DNA of 64,000 nt from Bradyrhizobium forestalis (GTDB lineage Bacteria; Pseudomonadota; Alphaproteobacteria; Rhizobiales; Xanthobacteraceae): positions 372,001 to 436,000 of the forward strand of contig NZ_PGVG01000001.1 in assembly GCF_002795245.1 (NCBI RefSeq), given 5' to 3'. A program made the position numbers and the translations under genes. Below are positions 1 to 9,647 of this stretch, piece after piece (the first letter of the stretch is position 1; each line of letters starts with the position of its first letter). The notes beneath the pieces are model-generated. The model was not told the origin of the DNA and made no database searches. It was given only the letters and a program-made list of their open reading frames with translations.

Positions 1-190
1 CGCCGTTGCGCACGATGGTGGCGCGCGAATAGGGGTCGACATCGGCGGTGCCGGTGCGCGGCCGGGCGGTCCAGGCGCCGATGGTCAGCGCGCCGATCTC
101 GGTGCCGCGCGTCGTCGTCATCCAGGTCGCACCTAAGCCGACCACCGTCGCGAGAAGAAGCGCCGTCAATGTGATCAGGATCAGCCGCAC
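1..190 (-). CDS. DUF1214-like membrane-anchored protein, N-terminal part only
   Basis: This is the first 63 codons of a gene that runs off the left edge. It starts at a GTG (188-190), 9 bp after the stop of the penicillin-binding protein gene, so the two are probably co-transcribed. The visible protein begins with one hydrophobic segment (about residues 3-22, LILITLTALLLATVVGLG), followed by TTTRGTEIGALTIGAWTARP and a DPYSRA motif. This matches my memory of the start of DUF1214-domain proteins in Bradyrhizobium, which have no proven function. The hydrophobic start indicates a signal anchor and a periplasmic remainder. The family call rests on a short stretch and would be settled by the rest of the gene. 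Confidence 0.6.
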   Translation of the reverse strand, partial: MRLILITLTALLLATVVGLGATWMTTTRGTEIGALTIGAWTARPRTGTADVDPYSRATIVRNG

Positions 191-199
191 GGGTTTCGA

Positions 200-2485
200 T
201 CAATTCTTGCGCGGGGCGGATGCGTTCGCATTCTCTTCCGCATAGTTCTGCGGGAAGGCGAGCGCGCTCGTCGACGAGGACGGCCTGGCCGCCTTGGTGT
301 CGTTGCTGGTCGATTTGTTCGCGGTCTTGGCCGCATCATCCAGTAGCTTCTCGACGCGCACCAGGATGTCGGCGCCGCGCTTGGTCAGCACCGGCGGCGG
401 GCCGGGCTTGGTCTCCAGCACCTTCGGCGCCGCATTGGCGTGCGCGGCCATCGGCTGCGGCGGCAGCTTCTGGCCCATGCCGATGCCGGGGATCTCCCGG
501 ACCTCGACGCCCTGATGCGCCGCGATCATGATGTCGTGCCAGGTCTGCGCCGGCAGCGAGCCGCCGGTCATGCGGTTGGTCGGCGAATAGTCGTCGTTGC
601 CGTACCACACCGCGCAGGTGAAATTGCCGGTGTAGCCGACGAACCAGGCGTCGCGATACGCATTGGTCGTGCCGGTCTTGCCCGCGGTCGGAATGCCGTC
701 GAGCGCGGCGCGGCGCGCGGTGCCTTCGCTGACGACGTGGCTCATCATGCCCGCCATGTCGGCGGCGATGTTCGGCGGAATGGCCTGCTTCGGCTTCGGC
801 CCGTCGCGGTCCCAGCGCCAGACCAGATCGCCGGCGCCGGTGCGCACCTCCAGCACCGCATGCGGCGTCACCGCCTTGCCGCGGTTCGGGAAGGTCGCGT
901 AGGCGACGGCGTGCTCGAGCACGGTGACTTCGTCCGAGCCGATCGGCAGCGACGGCGTGTCGGGCAGCGGCGCCTTGAGGCCGAAGCGGCGCGCGACCTC
1001 GACGATCTTGGCGCGACCGATCTTGGCCGGGTTCGGCGCCTTCGGCTGCTCCTTCTGGCCGATCGCGATCGAGAGCTTCACCGGCACGACGTTGATCGAG
1101 CGCGTGATCGCCTGGGTCAGCGTCACCGAGCCGGAATAGGAATGGCCATAGTTCTGCGGACACCAATTGCCGATGCAGACCGGGCCGTCGACCACGATCG
1201 AGTTCGGCGTGAAGCCGTTGAGGAGCGCCGTGGTGTAGACGTAAGGCTTGAACGAGGAGCCGGGCTGGCGATAGGCGTCGGTGGCGCGGTTGAACTGGCT
1301 GGCGCCATAGTCGCGGCCGCCGACCATGGCGCGGATGCCGCCGTCGAGATCGGCGACGACGGTCGCCGCCTGCGTCGCGTGATAATCGCGGCCGAACTGG
1401 CGCAGCTGGTTCTCGATCGCGTCTTCGGCCGCCTTCTGCACGTTGGTGTCGATGGCGAGGCGCACCACGAAGACGCGCTCGGTGTACGACTTCGGGAAAG
1501 TGTCGACCAGCTTGCGCATCTCGTCGAAGGCGTAATCGAGATAGTAGTTCGGCGACGCCTCGTCGCGGCGATCGACCGCGAAGGCCGGGTTGCGGCGGGC
1601 GCCGAACACCTGGCCCTCGGTCATGAAGCCGGCATCGACGAGGTTGTCGAGCACGACGTTGGCGCGGGCGCGGGCGGCGGGCAGGTTGATGTGAGGCGCG
1701 TACTTCGTCGGCGCCTTGAACAGGCCGGCGAGCATCGCGGCTTCCGACAGCGTCACGTCGCGCGCAGATTTATTGAAGTAGAAATGCGCCGCGCCGTCGA
1801 CGCCGAAGGTGCCGCCGCCCATATAGGCGCGGTCCAGATACAGCTTGAGGATCTCGTTCTTGGTCAGGCGCCATTCCAGCCAGATCGCGAGGAAGGCTTC
1901 GTTGACCTTGCGCTCGATGGTGCGCTCGTTGCTCAGGAACAGGTTCTTGGCGAGCTGCTGGGTGATCGAGGAGCCGCCCTGGCGGACGCCACCGGCCTGG
2001 GCGTTGGTGACCAGCGCGCGCGCCGTGCCGGCGATGTCGATGCCGAAATGCTCGTAGAAGCGGCGGTCTTCGGTCGCCAGCGTCGCCTTGATCAGGACAT
2101 CAGGAAAATCTTCCAGCGGGATCGAATCGTTGTGCTTGATGCCACGGCTGCCGATCGGATTGCCGTAGCGGTCGAGGAAGCTCACTGCGAGATCGGACTT
2201 CTTCAGCCAGTCCTCGTCCGCGGTCTCGCGGAAGGCGGGAATGGCGAGGGTGAGCATCACGACCAGGCCGCCGAGCCCGAGGGTTGCGGCCTCCGACAGC
2301 GGCTCGATGAACACCCAGCGCTTCCACCGCCCGACATAGAAGCGGTCCATGAAGGTCGAGTAGCGCTCGTAGAGCTCGCGGATGCCCTTGGCCGAGGAGA
2401 ACAGCGAGGAGTCGATGCGCGCATCGAGGTCGAGGAAGAAATTCCGGACCCTCTGCTTCCAATGCGGTGGTATGATCTGGCGCAC
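200..2485 (-). CDS. Class A penicillin-binding protein, PBP1A family
   Basis: Bifunctional peptidoglycan synthase (glycosyltransferase plus transpeptidase) acting at the outer face of the inner membrane. The 761-residue product has one membrane segment at about residues 66-84. A GT51 domain follows, with catalytic Glu in ATEDRRFYEHFG (E139) and the GGSSITQQLAKN motif near 170-181. The transpeptidase has all three penicillin-binding motifs: SSFK (S410, K413), SIN (463-465) and KTGT (603-606). The C-terminal tail is low in complexity and Pro/Ala/Ser-rich. The start is a GTG at 2485. Length and motif order are normal for the family. The downstream DUF1214-like gene starts 9 bp after its stop. 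Confidence 0.95.
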   Translation of the reverse strand: MRQIIPPHWKQRVRNFFLDLDARIDSSLFSSAKGIRELYERYSTFMDRFYVGRWKRWVFIEPLSEAATLGLGGLVVMLTLAIPAFRETADEDWLKKSDLAVSFLDRYGNPIGSRGIKHNDSIPLEDFPDVLIKATLATEDRRFYEHFGIDIAGTARALVTNAQAGGVRQGGSSITQQLAKNLFLSNERTIERKVNEAFLAIWLEWRLTKNEILKLYLDRAYMGGGTFGVDGAAHFYFNKSARDVTLSEAAMLAGLFKAPTKYAPHINLPAARARANVVLDNLVDAGFMTEGQVFGARRNPAFAVDRRDEASPNYYLDYAFDEMRKLVDTFPKSYTERVFVVRLAIDTNVQKAAEDAIENQLRQFGRDYHATQAATVVADLDGGIRAMVGGRDYGASQFNRATDAYRQPGSSFKPYVYTTALLNGFTPNSIVVDGPVCIGNWCPQNYGHSYSGSVTLTQAITRSINVVPVKLSIAIGQKEQPKAPNPAKIGRAKIVEVARRFGLKAPLPDTPSLPIGSDEVTVLEHAVAYATFPNRGKAVTPHAVLEVRTGAGDLVWRWDRDGPKPKQAIPPNIAADMAGMMSHVVSEGTARRAALDGIPTAGKTGTTNAYRDAWFVGYTGNFTCAVWYGNDDYSPTNRMTGGSLPAQTWHDIMIAAHQGVEVREIPGIGMGQKLPPQPMAAHANAAPKVLETKPGPPPVLTKRGADILVRVEKLLDDAAKTANKSTSNDTKAARPSSSTSALAFPQNYAEENANASAPRKN

Positions 2486-2778
2486 CTAGAACCCTTGAGG
2501 CTTGCTTCCAAAGCGTTCAAGCACCCGGCCGGGGGCGGCATCGAGACGTCTTGCGGGAATGTTGCGGCAAACCCAAGGCGCCCGGCCAGCATCCGAGGGA
2601 CTTGCTGTTCCTTCTAGCCGAGCGGGACCCATAAACCAATGGTCACGCTCGGGATTTTGAACAACAGGCCTAATTGACCCCGGGTCATTACGGGCCTCAA
2701 AGGGGCCTCGCTTGCACCCTTGCCGCCCCACGCCCTAGATGGCGTTGCCGTAGCTCTTTCGAATTGTTGTTGAGGCGC

Positions 2779-3294
2779 ATGACCGCAGCTCCCAAACGAC
2801 CTTCCGGCCAGGAAGGATTCTTCTGGAAAACCAAGACGTTGGAAGAGATGTCGGGGGCCGAATGGGAGAGCCTGTGCGACGGCTGCGGCCGCTGCTGCCT
2901 GAACAAGCTCGAAGACGAGGACACCGGGCACATCTATTTCACCCATATCGGCTGCAAGCTGCTCGATGGCGCCAGCTGCGCCTGCAAGGACTATCCGAAT
3001 CGGTCCGACAAGGTTCCGGATTGCGTCCGCCTGACCCCGGCCAATGTTCGCACCCTGAACTGGCTGCCGCCGAGCTGCGGCTACAAGCTCGTCGCCGAGG
3101 GGCGTGACCTCTATTGGTGGCATCCGCTGGTTTCGGGCGACCCTAACACCGTCCATGAAGCCGGCGTCTCCGTGCGCGGCCGGGTGGAGGGCAGTGAGGA
3201 GGAGGTCCCGGACGAGGAGCTCGAGGACCACATCGTGCAATGGCCGGCCGTGCTGCCGAAACGGGCCCGCCTGAAGCGACGCCCGAAGGATTGA
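2779..3294 (+). CDS. YcgN/UPF0260-family cysteine-cluster protein
   Basis: A 171-residue cytosolic protein of the YkgJ/YcgN cysteine-cluster family (UPF0260), whose biochemical role is unknown. The family signature [10 protein letters not shown] is present (C33, C36, C39, C40), with further cysteines at [22 protein letters not shown] and PPSCGY, consistent with metal or Fe-S binding. An in-frame start exists at 2674, but the family normally begins a few residues before the [11 protein letters not shown] block. I therefore chose the ATG at 2779, which has GAGG just upstream. It is divergent from the penicillin-binding protein gene, with a 293-bp gap that shows no other gene. Confidence 0.9.
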   Translation: MTAAPKRPSGQEGFFWKTKTLEEMSGAEWESLCDGCGRCCLNKLEDEDTGHIYFTHIGCKLLDGASCACKDYPNRSDKVPDCVRLTPANVRTLNWLPPSCGYKLVAEGRDLYWWHPLVSGDPNTVHEAGVSVRGRVEGSEEEVPDEELEDHIVQWPAVLPKRARLKRRPKD

Positions 3295-3455
3295 GCCGTC
3301 GCTTCGCGCTCTCGGCTATCACGTCTTCGGGATGACCCGGGGGTGGGATGCACCCATGCGCCGCGATGCCTGCCTGGGAAGAACATTCCTCTCTACATTG
3401 GCTGCATAGAACGAATCCTTCGCGGCGTTGCGCCGCCACATGACGTCCGATCGAG

Positions 3456-5039
3456 ATGAACAAGTTCGACCGGCAGAGCAGTTCTGCCGACATCCAGGCA
3501 TTGCCCGACGACATCGCCGAAGAGCTGTCGCGCCTTCCCAGCGAGGTGTTGAGCGTCGATGACGCGCCGTCGATCGCGCCGCCGGTGCCGCTGTCACAGG
3601 ACGAGGTCCGCACCATCGTGATCAGCCTGATGCTGACCATGTTCCTGGCGGCGCTCGACCAGACCATCGTGGCGACCGCGCTGCCGACCATCGGACGCCA
3701 GTTCCAGGACGTCTCCAATCTCTCCTGGGTGATCACCGCCTATCTGCTCGCCTCGACTGCGGTCGCGCCGGTGTTCGGCACGCTCAGCGACATCTACGGC
3801 CGCCGCGTCATGATCATCATCTCGCTCAGCCTGTTCGTGGCGGGCTCGGTGCTGTGCGCGATCGCGCCGAACATGCCGATGCTGATCCTGGCGCGCGGGC
3901 TTCAGGGCCTCGGTGGCGGCGGCATCATGCCGGTGGTGCAGACCGTGATCTCCGACGTCGTCAGCCCGCGCGAGCGCGGCCAGTACCAGGCCTATTTCTC
4001 CAGCGTCTGGATGGTCGGCGGCATTCTCGGCCCGGTCATCGGCGGCGTGTTCGCCGAGCATCTGCACTGGTCGATGATTTTCTGGATCAACCTGCCGCTT
4101 GCGGCCGCAGCGCTCGCACTGCTGCTGCCCAAGATGAGCAAGATCCCGGTGTTCCACCGCAAGCGCAAGGTCGACTGGCTCGGCGGCGTCTTGCTGATGG
4201 CCTCAGCCGTGGTCTTCATGCTGGTGCTGACCTGGGGCGGCACGCGCTACGCCTGGCTGTCGCCGACCGTGCTGGCGATGGTGGGCGGCGCCGTCGCGCT
4301 CGCGATGACCTTCGTCTGGCACGCCCGGCGGGCCGACGAGCCGTTCCTGCCACTGCCGTTGCTGACGGGATCGGTGGCGCCTTTCGCGCTGACGGCCGGC
4401 GGCTGCGGCTTGGGGGCGATCACCGGCCTCACTGTGCAGCTGCCGCTCTATTACGAGCAGGTCTACCATCTCACCGCCAGCGAGGCGGGGCTTGCGCTGA
4501 TTCCGCTCGCGGCGGTCTCGACCTGCGGCGCGGCGATCGCCGGCCGCACCATGGCGCGGGCCAAGCACTACAAGCGCGTCGCCATCATCGGCACGTCCTG
4601 GGCCGCACTGTGTGGATTGGGCCTCACGGTCACCACCTTGCCGCTCTGGGGCCTGCTGTTGCTGATGGCCGCGTTCGCGCTTGGGCTCGGCACGACTTTC
4701 CCGGTCTGCGTGGTCTCGCTGCAGAACTCGGTCGCGCGTCCGCAAGTCGGCACCATCACCGGCGCGATGAACTTCTTCCGCTCGCTGATGTCCTCGTTCA
4801 CGGTCGCGGCCTTCGCGGCGATCCTTCTGATCGCGCTCGGCACCGACATCCCGCTCGCCGGCGAGCATCACGCCGCGGGCGCCGTCGCGATACCTGCCGA
4901 CGACATGCGGCACGCGTTCCGCTACGTGTTCGGCGCCGCCACCGCGCTGATGACCATCGCTGCGCTGTGCCTGATCGCGATGGAGGAGCGGCCGCTGGCC
5001 GGGCCCTCGGCGCAGCAACCCGTCGAGATGGCCGAGTAG
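3456..5039 (+). CDS. MFS transporter, DHA2 (EmrB/QacA) family
   Basis: Inner-membrane proton-coupled exporter of the 14-helix DHA2 family, 527 residues. The first 45 residues are polar and cytosolic. The family motifs are visible: LDQTIVATALPTIG (motif D, helix 1), GTLSDIYGRRVMI (motif A, loop 2-3), LQGLGGGGIMP and GGILGPVIGGVF (motif C, helix 5). These indicate drug or metabolite efflux, but the substrate cannot be read from the sequence. No membrane-fusion (EmrA) partner is adjacent, so it probably works alone. Its stop lies only 3 bp from the stop of the convergent histidine kinase gene, leaving no room for a separate terminator. Confidence 0.92.
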   Translation: MNKFDRQSSSADIQALPDDIAEELSRLPSEVLSVDDAPSIAPPVPLSQDEVRTIVISLMLTMFLAALDQTIVATALPTIGRQFQDVSNLSWVITAYLLASTAVAPVFGTLSDIYGRRVMIIISLSLFVAGSVLCAIAPNMPMLILARGLQGLGGGGIMPVVQTVISDVVSPRERGQYQAYFSSVWMVGGILGPVIGGVFAEHLHWSMIFWINLPLAAAALALLLPKMSKIPVFHRKRKVDWLGGVLLMASAVVFMLVLTWGGTRYAWLSPTVLAMVGGAVALAMTFVWHARRADEPFLPLPLLTGSVAPFALTAGGCGLGAITGLTVQLPLYYEQVYHLTASEAGLALIPLAAVSTCGAAIAGRTMARAKHYKRVAIIGTSWAALCGLGLTVTTLPLWGLLLLMAAFALGLGTTFPVCVVSLQNSVARPQVGTITGAMNFFRSLMSSFTVAAFAAILLIALGTDIPLAGEHHAAGAVAIPADDMRHAFRYVFGAATALMTIAALCLIAMEERPLAGPSAQQPVEMAE

Positions 5040-5042
5040 GGC

Positions 5043-7538
5043 TCAGCGGCCTGCGCCCGGGAAGCTGCTCTTCCGCGGTAGCCGGATCGTGAACTCCGTG
5101 AACGCACCAAGCTCCGTCGCGACGTCGATCGTGCCGCCGTGCTGCTTCACGATGATGTCGTGGCTCATCGACAGCCCGAGCCCGGTGCCTTCGCCGGCCG
5201 GCTTGGTGGTGAAGAACGGATTGAACATCTTCTCCTTCACCTCGTCCGGAATGCCGGTGCCGTTGTCGCGGATGGTGATCTCGATGTCGTTGCCGCGATC
5301 TCGCGTCGCGGCGACCAGCGTCGGCTCGTAGCCGGCGGCGCCATCGGCCTTGCGCCTGGTGACCGCGTGAAAGCCGTTCGAGATCAGGTTCAGCAGCACC
5401 CGGGTGATCTCCTGCGGAAACACTTCGGCTTGTCCCGCCGCCGGATCGAGCTCGCGCTTCAGCGTGACGTGGAATCCGGGCCTCTCGGCGCGTGCGCCGT
5501 GATAGGCGAGGTTGAGGCTTTCCTCGACCAGCGCGTTGATGTCGCTCAGTCCGTGCTCGCCGCCGCCCTCGCGCGAATGCAGCAGCATGTTCTTGACGAT
5601 GGAATCGGCGCGGCGGCCGTGCTGCACGACCTTGCCGAGGTTGTCCTTCAGAAGCCCCGTGAGCTCGTCGACCTCCGCGCGGAGATCGTCTGCGAGGGGG
5701 ACCGGCGCGAGCGCCTCGTTCAGCTCCTCGGTCAGCTCGGCGGAGAGCGAGGCGAAATTGTTGACGAAGTTGAGCGGGTTCTTGATCTCATGGGCGATGC
5801 CGGCGGTGAGCTGGCCGAGCGAAGCCAGCTTCTCGGTCTGAATCAGCCGGTCTTGCGCTGCGCGCAGATCATCGAGCGATTTGGCAAGCTCGCTGGTGCG
5901 GTCCTGCACCTCGTTGAACAAGCGCGTGTTCTCGACCGCGATCACGGCCTGGTCGGCAAAGGTCTTGAGCAGGTTGATCGCCTTGTCAGGAAAATGACCG
6001 GGCTCCCGCCGCGTGACGGCGATCGTGCCGATCGCAATGCCGTCGCGCAGCATCGGCACCACCAGGATGCTGCGATAGCCGCGTGTTCGCGCCAGCTCCT
6101 TCATGGCCTCGGTAAGATCAGGCTCGTTCTGCATGTCGCTGCGGAAGGCATACTCTCCGCTTCTCGCCACCCGGCTGTGAATGCCTGACGACGACAGCGG
6201 CGTCGGGAAGGAGCTGAGCAGGTCCGCATTGCCGGCCTCATTGTCGGTGGTGAAGGCGGCCAGATGCAGCATGTCGTCGATGACGCGGGTGACGGTCGAG
6301 GAGTGCCCGCCGATCAGCGCCTTGGCGCTGTCGGAGATGGCCTGGAACACCGGCGTGACATCCGATGGCGAGGCCGCGATCACCTTGAGGATGTCGGCGG
6401 TCGCGGTCTGACGTTCCAGTGCTTCCCTGATCGCGTTGAACAGGCTGACATTCTTGATCGCGATCACGGCCTGATCGGCGAAAGTCTGCAGCAGCCGCAC
6501 ATGATGCTCGGCGAAGCTGCCGGTCGCGCGGCGCGTGGCGATGATGATGCCGATAGTCTCGCCCTCGCTCATCAAGGGCGTGAACAGCATGCTGCGATAG
6601 CCCCGCGCACGCGCGATGTCGCGCGCGGCCGGCTCGAGCTCGGTGTCGGGCAGTTGCGCGGCGGCACCATTGGCAACGAGCTGGTAGGGCGGGAACTGTG
6701 CGAACGGCACCGGAAAGGAAGCCTGGAGCACGCGATCGCCGGCCGGATCGGTCGGCGTGAATGCCGCAAGATGCGCGGCGCCGTCGATATAGCGCAGCAC
6801 CGCGGTGGAGAAGCCGCCGATCAGCCGGTTGGCGTTGGTGGCGATGGCCTCGAACACCGGCTGCACGTCGGACGGGGAGGCCGCCATCACCTTCAGGATG
6901 TCGGCGGTCGCGGTCTGGCGTTCGAGCGCCTCTTTGGTCTCGTTGAACAGCCGCGCATTCTCGATGGCGATCACGGCCTGGTCGGCGAAGGTCTGGAGCA
7001 GCTCTACGAGGTCGGGCGCGAATGCGCCCGGCTCGGCCCGCGTGACGCTGATCATGCCGACCGGCGCGCCCCGGTTCATCAGCGGCATGAACAGCACACT
7101 GCGGAAGCCGCGCAGCCGCGCCAACTGCCGGTTCAGCTCGGGGACGTCGGCGGCCTCGCTGTCGGGAAACTGGATCGTCTCACCGCTGCGCACGAGGGCA
7201 AAGGTCGGGAAGTCCGCGATCTTGCGCGGGAACGACGCCTTGAGCCCTTCGTCCGCCTCCGGGCTGGTCGGCGTAAATGCCACGAGGTGCAGTTCGTCGC
7301 CGATGAACTGAAGCACGGTGGCGGAGAAGCCGCCGAGCAGGCGCTTCGAGCTGGACGCGATCGCCGCGAACACCGGCCGCGCGTCGGAGGGCGAGGCCGC
7401 GATGGTGCGCAAAATCTCCGCGCTGGCGCTCTGGCGATCGCGCGCAATCGCAAGCTCTCCGCGCAGCTGCGCGTTCTCGGCTGCGGCCGATTGCAATCGG
7501 CGCTCCAGTTCCTCGATTTCGTTGGAAGGGGTCGTCAT
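5043..7538 (-). CDS. Soluble sensor histidine kinase with three tandem GAF domains
   Basis: A cytosolic histidine kinase with no membrane segment. An N-terminal coiled coil (EIEELERRLQSAAAENAQL) leads into three consecutive GAF modules of about 175 residues. These are strikingly alike: each has an ILK/RxxAASPSD start, an LIGG/LLGG motif, an ARxRGxRS block and an LQTFADQAVIAIxN ending. HisKA follows with SLGQLTAGIAHEIKNPLNF, then an HATPase domain with LLNLISNGFHAV (N box), DNGTGIP (G1), FNPFFTTK (F) and GTGLGLSMSHD (G2). In-frame upstream starts exist at 7574 (GTG) and 7565. I prefer the ATG at 7538, which has GGATCAGGA before it and directly precedes the coiled coil. No response regulator is adjacent. 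The ligand is unknown. Confidence 0.9.
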   Translation of the reverse strand: MTTPSNEIEELERRLQSAAAENAQLRGELAIARDRQSASAEILRTIAASPSDARPVFAAIASSSKRLLGGFSATVLQFIGDELHLVAFTPTSPEADEGLKASFPRKIADFPTFALVRSGETIQFPDSEAADVPELNRQLARLRGFRSVLFMPLMNRGAPVGMISVTRAEPGAFAPDLVELLQTFADQAVIAIENARLFNETKEALERQTATADILKVMAASPSDVQPVFEAIATNANRLIGGFSTAVLRYIDGAAHLAAFTPTDPAGDRVLQASFPVPFAQFPPYQLVANGAAAQLPDTELEPAARDIARARGYRSMLFTPLMSEGETIGIIIATRRATGSFAEHHVRLLQTFADQAVIAIKNVSLFNAIREALERQTATADILKVIAASPSDVTPVFQAISDSAKALIGGHSSTVTRVIDDMLHLAAFTTDNEAGNADLLSSFPTPLSSSGIHSRVARSGEYAFRSDMQNEPDLTEAMKELARTRGYRSILVVPMLRDGIAIGTIAVTRREPGHFPDKAINLLKTFADQAVIAVENTRLFNEVQDRTSELAKSLDDLRAAQDRLIQTEKLASLGQLTAGIAHEIKNPLNFVNNFASLSAELTEELNEALAPVPLADDLRAEVDELTGLLKDNLGKVVQHGRRADSIVKNMLLHSREGGGEHGLSDINALVEESLNLAYHGARAERPGFHVTLKRELDPAAGQAEVFPQEITRVLLNLISNGFHAVTRRKADGAAGYEPTLVAATRDRGNDIEITIRDNGTGIPDEVKEKMFNPFFTTKPAGEGTGLGLSMSHDIIVKQHGGTIDVATELGAFTEFTIRLPRKSSFPGAGR

Positions 7539-7645
7539 TCCTGATCCGGCCTGATGCAGCGACATGCGCGGCACCAGGCCGGATTATCACATCTTCTGCG
7601 GCCGGAGCCAGCGCTTGCGGCCTTGCCACTGAGGCCCGGCCGGGC

Positions 7646-9280
7646 TCACGTGCCGGGGCGCGACACTTCGGTTTCCTTGCCGGTGACGAACTCCAGCAGC
7701 ACCGGCACGCCTTCCTGCGTCTTCTGGATACCCCGCTTGATTGCGGGCACGATGTCCTCCGGCCTCGTCACCCGCTCGCCATAGCCGCCGAAGGCGCGCG
7801 CCATCGCGGCGTAGTCGCCGGAAATGTCGGTCGAGCGATACTTTTCGGTCGAGACCGGCATCACCTTCAGTTCGATCGCCATCGAGAAATTGTTGAGCAG
7901 GATCGACATGATTGGGATGCGCTCGCGCACGGCGGTCTCGAAATCCATCCCGGTGAAACCAATCGCCGCATCGCCCCAGACGTTGATGCAGAGCTTGTCG
8001 GGTCTTGCGAGCTTTGCGCCCATCGCAAGCCCCAGGCCGTAGCCGAGCTGCGTCGTCTTGCCCCAGCCGAGATAGCTGAGGGGTTTTACCGCCTTCCAGA
8101 ACGGCGAGAGCTGGTCGCGCGGACTGCCGGCATCATGCGTGATGATGGTGTTCTCGATGTCCACGGTGTGCTGGAGGTCCCACAGCACGCGATAGGGGCT
8201 GAGCGGCGCGTCGTTGCTGGTCAGCTTCGGCATCCATTTCGCCAGCCATTCCTTGTGCGAGGTCGCGATCTCGGCTGCGACCGCGGAGGCATCGCGATCC
8301 GCGGTGACGGTCTTGTCGATTTCCTCGAGCAACGCATCGAGCACGAGCCCGGCATCGCCGACGAGGCCGATTCTAGCTTCCACATCCTTGTTGAGGTGGT
8401 TGGGATCGAGCGTGGAATGAATGATGGTCTTGCCCTTCGGCATCGCGACGCCGAAATTGGTCTCGGTGAAGGAGCAGCCGATGCCAAAGATGACGTCGGC
8501 CTCGCTCAGAAACTTCGGGACCGCGCGCGGCACCGCGAGCCCGCCGGAGCCGAGCGACAGCGGATGCGTCTCTGGAAACGATGATTTTCCGCCGAGGCTG
8601 GTGGTCACGGGGATCGCCAGCCGCTCGGCCAGCCGTTTCAATTGTGGCCATGCCTGCGCGTAATGCACGCCCTGGCCGGCATAGATCACCGGCCGTTTTG
8701 CATTCACGAGCAGGCTGGCTGCTTCCTTCACGTGCACAGGGTCGGCGCCGTAGCGGGTGCGCAGCACCGGCGTGTAGTCGAGCGGCTCCGGCACTTCCTC
8801 GTTCCACATGTCCGCGGGGATCTCGACGATGACAGGCCCGCCGCGCCCGTTCTTCAGCTTGGTGAAGGCGCGGCGGAAGATATTGACGACCTCGGTCGCG
8901 AGGATGATCGGCTCGGACGATTTCGCAAAAGGCTTCATCGCCTCGCTGGAATTGAAGTTCGGCTCGATATGCGACAGCCTGCGTTGATAGCCCATCGGCA
9001 GCACCAGCACGGGCACGGATTCGCCAAAGCACTGCGCGACGCCGCCCATCGCATTCTCGGCGCCCGGCCCGTGCTGCATGCAGAACGCGCCGATGCTGCG
9101 CCCCGACGTCACCCGCGAGATCGCATCTGCCATGTGGATGCCGACGCGCTCCTGCCGCACCATCACGGGACGGATCTCGGCCTTGGCCGCATGCTCGATC
9201 AGATGGTTGACGGGATAGCCGCAGAGGATCTCGATCCCCTCGCGCCTCATGATTTCCGCGATCGCGGTCCCGAGCTTCAT
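7646..9280 (-). CDS. Thiamine-diphosphate-dependent enzyme, acetolactate-synthase-like
   Basis: A 544-residue ThDP enzyme with the three-domain pyruvate-oxidase/acetolactate-synthase architecture. The N-terminal pyrimidine-binding domain carries the catalytic Glu in MVRQERVGIHMADA (E44). A central domain follows (RPVIYAGQGV, FGIGCSFTETN). The C-terminal domain has the ThDP/Mg motif starting at WGDAAIG and ending LLNN, near residue 440. The usual GDG is GDA here. The ATG at 9280 was chosen because GGGAGAG lies 6 bases upstream; the ATG at 9298 has no such site. The enzyme stands alone without a regulatory subunit, so it is unlikely to be the biosynthetic acetolactate synthase. The true substrate (a 2-keto acid or acyl-CoA) is unknown. 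Confidence 0.85.
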   Translation of the reverse strand: MKLGTAIAEIMRREGIEILCGYPVNHLIEHAAKAEIRPVMVRQERVGIHMADAISRVTSGRSIGAFCMQHGPGAENAMGGVAQCFGESVPVLVLPMGYQRRLSHIEPNFNSSEAMKPFAKSSEPIILATEVVNIFRRAFTKLKNGRGGPVIVEIPADMWNEEVPEPLDYTPVLRTRYGADPVHVKEAASLLVNAKRPVIYAGQGVHYAQAWPQLKRLAERLAIPVTTSLGGKSSFPETHPLSLGSGGLAVPRAVPKFLSEADVIFGIGCSFTETNFGVAMPKGKTIIHSTLDPNHLNKDVEARIGLVGDAGLVLDALLEEIDKTVTADRDASAVAAEIATSHKEWLAKWMPKLTSNDAPLSPYRVLWDLQHTVDIENTIITHDAGSPRDQLSPFWKAVKPLSYLGWGKTTQLGYGLGLAMGAKLARPDKLCINVWGDAAIGFTGMDFETAVRERIPIMSILLNNFSMAIELKVMPVSTEKYRSTDISGDYAAMARAFGGYGERVTRPEDIVPAIKRGIQKTQEGVPVLLEFVTGKETEVSRPGT

Positions 9281-9647
9281 GGCGTCTCTCCCTGGCAAGG
9301 CCGGTTGATCCGGCTTGTTGGAGAGAGGATCAGGAAATCGGAGAGGCGTAAAGCGCAGTTGATCGCGCCTGCAGGTAGGTCAGCCATGCAGGCGCGCGAT
9401 CGCTAGTCTGCAGGTCGCAAGTGCCCGGTCGATAGTGATCAAACTGTCGCGCGACGAGAAGGCGCACGTCATGCGATGCGGTGCTGAAGCAACAGGCAGC
9501 GTCGCACATGCAGCCTGCCCCGGCTGAGACCCGCAATCTTTGTCGTGCGAATTCGAAACTCAGCGCCAGTGTTGCAGGGTTTGGGTTTGACAGTTTTGAA
9601 GCTGCGAAGGCACGGTAGCCCTCGACATTGCGAAGGGACACATCGAC
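9281..9647. other. Intergenic region between divergent genes, with an imperfect dyad
   Basis: No gene is supported in this 367-bp gap between the ThDP enzyme and the molybdenum hydroxylase operon. It should hold both promoters. Two elements stand out. One is an imperfect inverted repeat, GATCGCGCCTGCA at 9361-9373 against TGCAGGCGCGCGATC at 9387-9401. The other is a TTGACA hexamer at 9587-9592, upstream of the hydroxylase operon, but it has no convincing -10 at the right spacing. Confidence 0.4.

Noticed and set aside
440..2617. 725-residue open frame on the + strand
   Set aside because: It is antisense to the penicillin-binding protein gene, has Arg/Ala/Gly-rich content and no domain. High GC leaves such mirror frames open.
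9587..9615. TTGACA as a sigma-70 promoter for the hydroxylase operon
   Set aside because: No acceptable -10 hexamer at 16-18 bases, so it is mentioned only as part of the gap.
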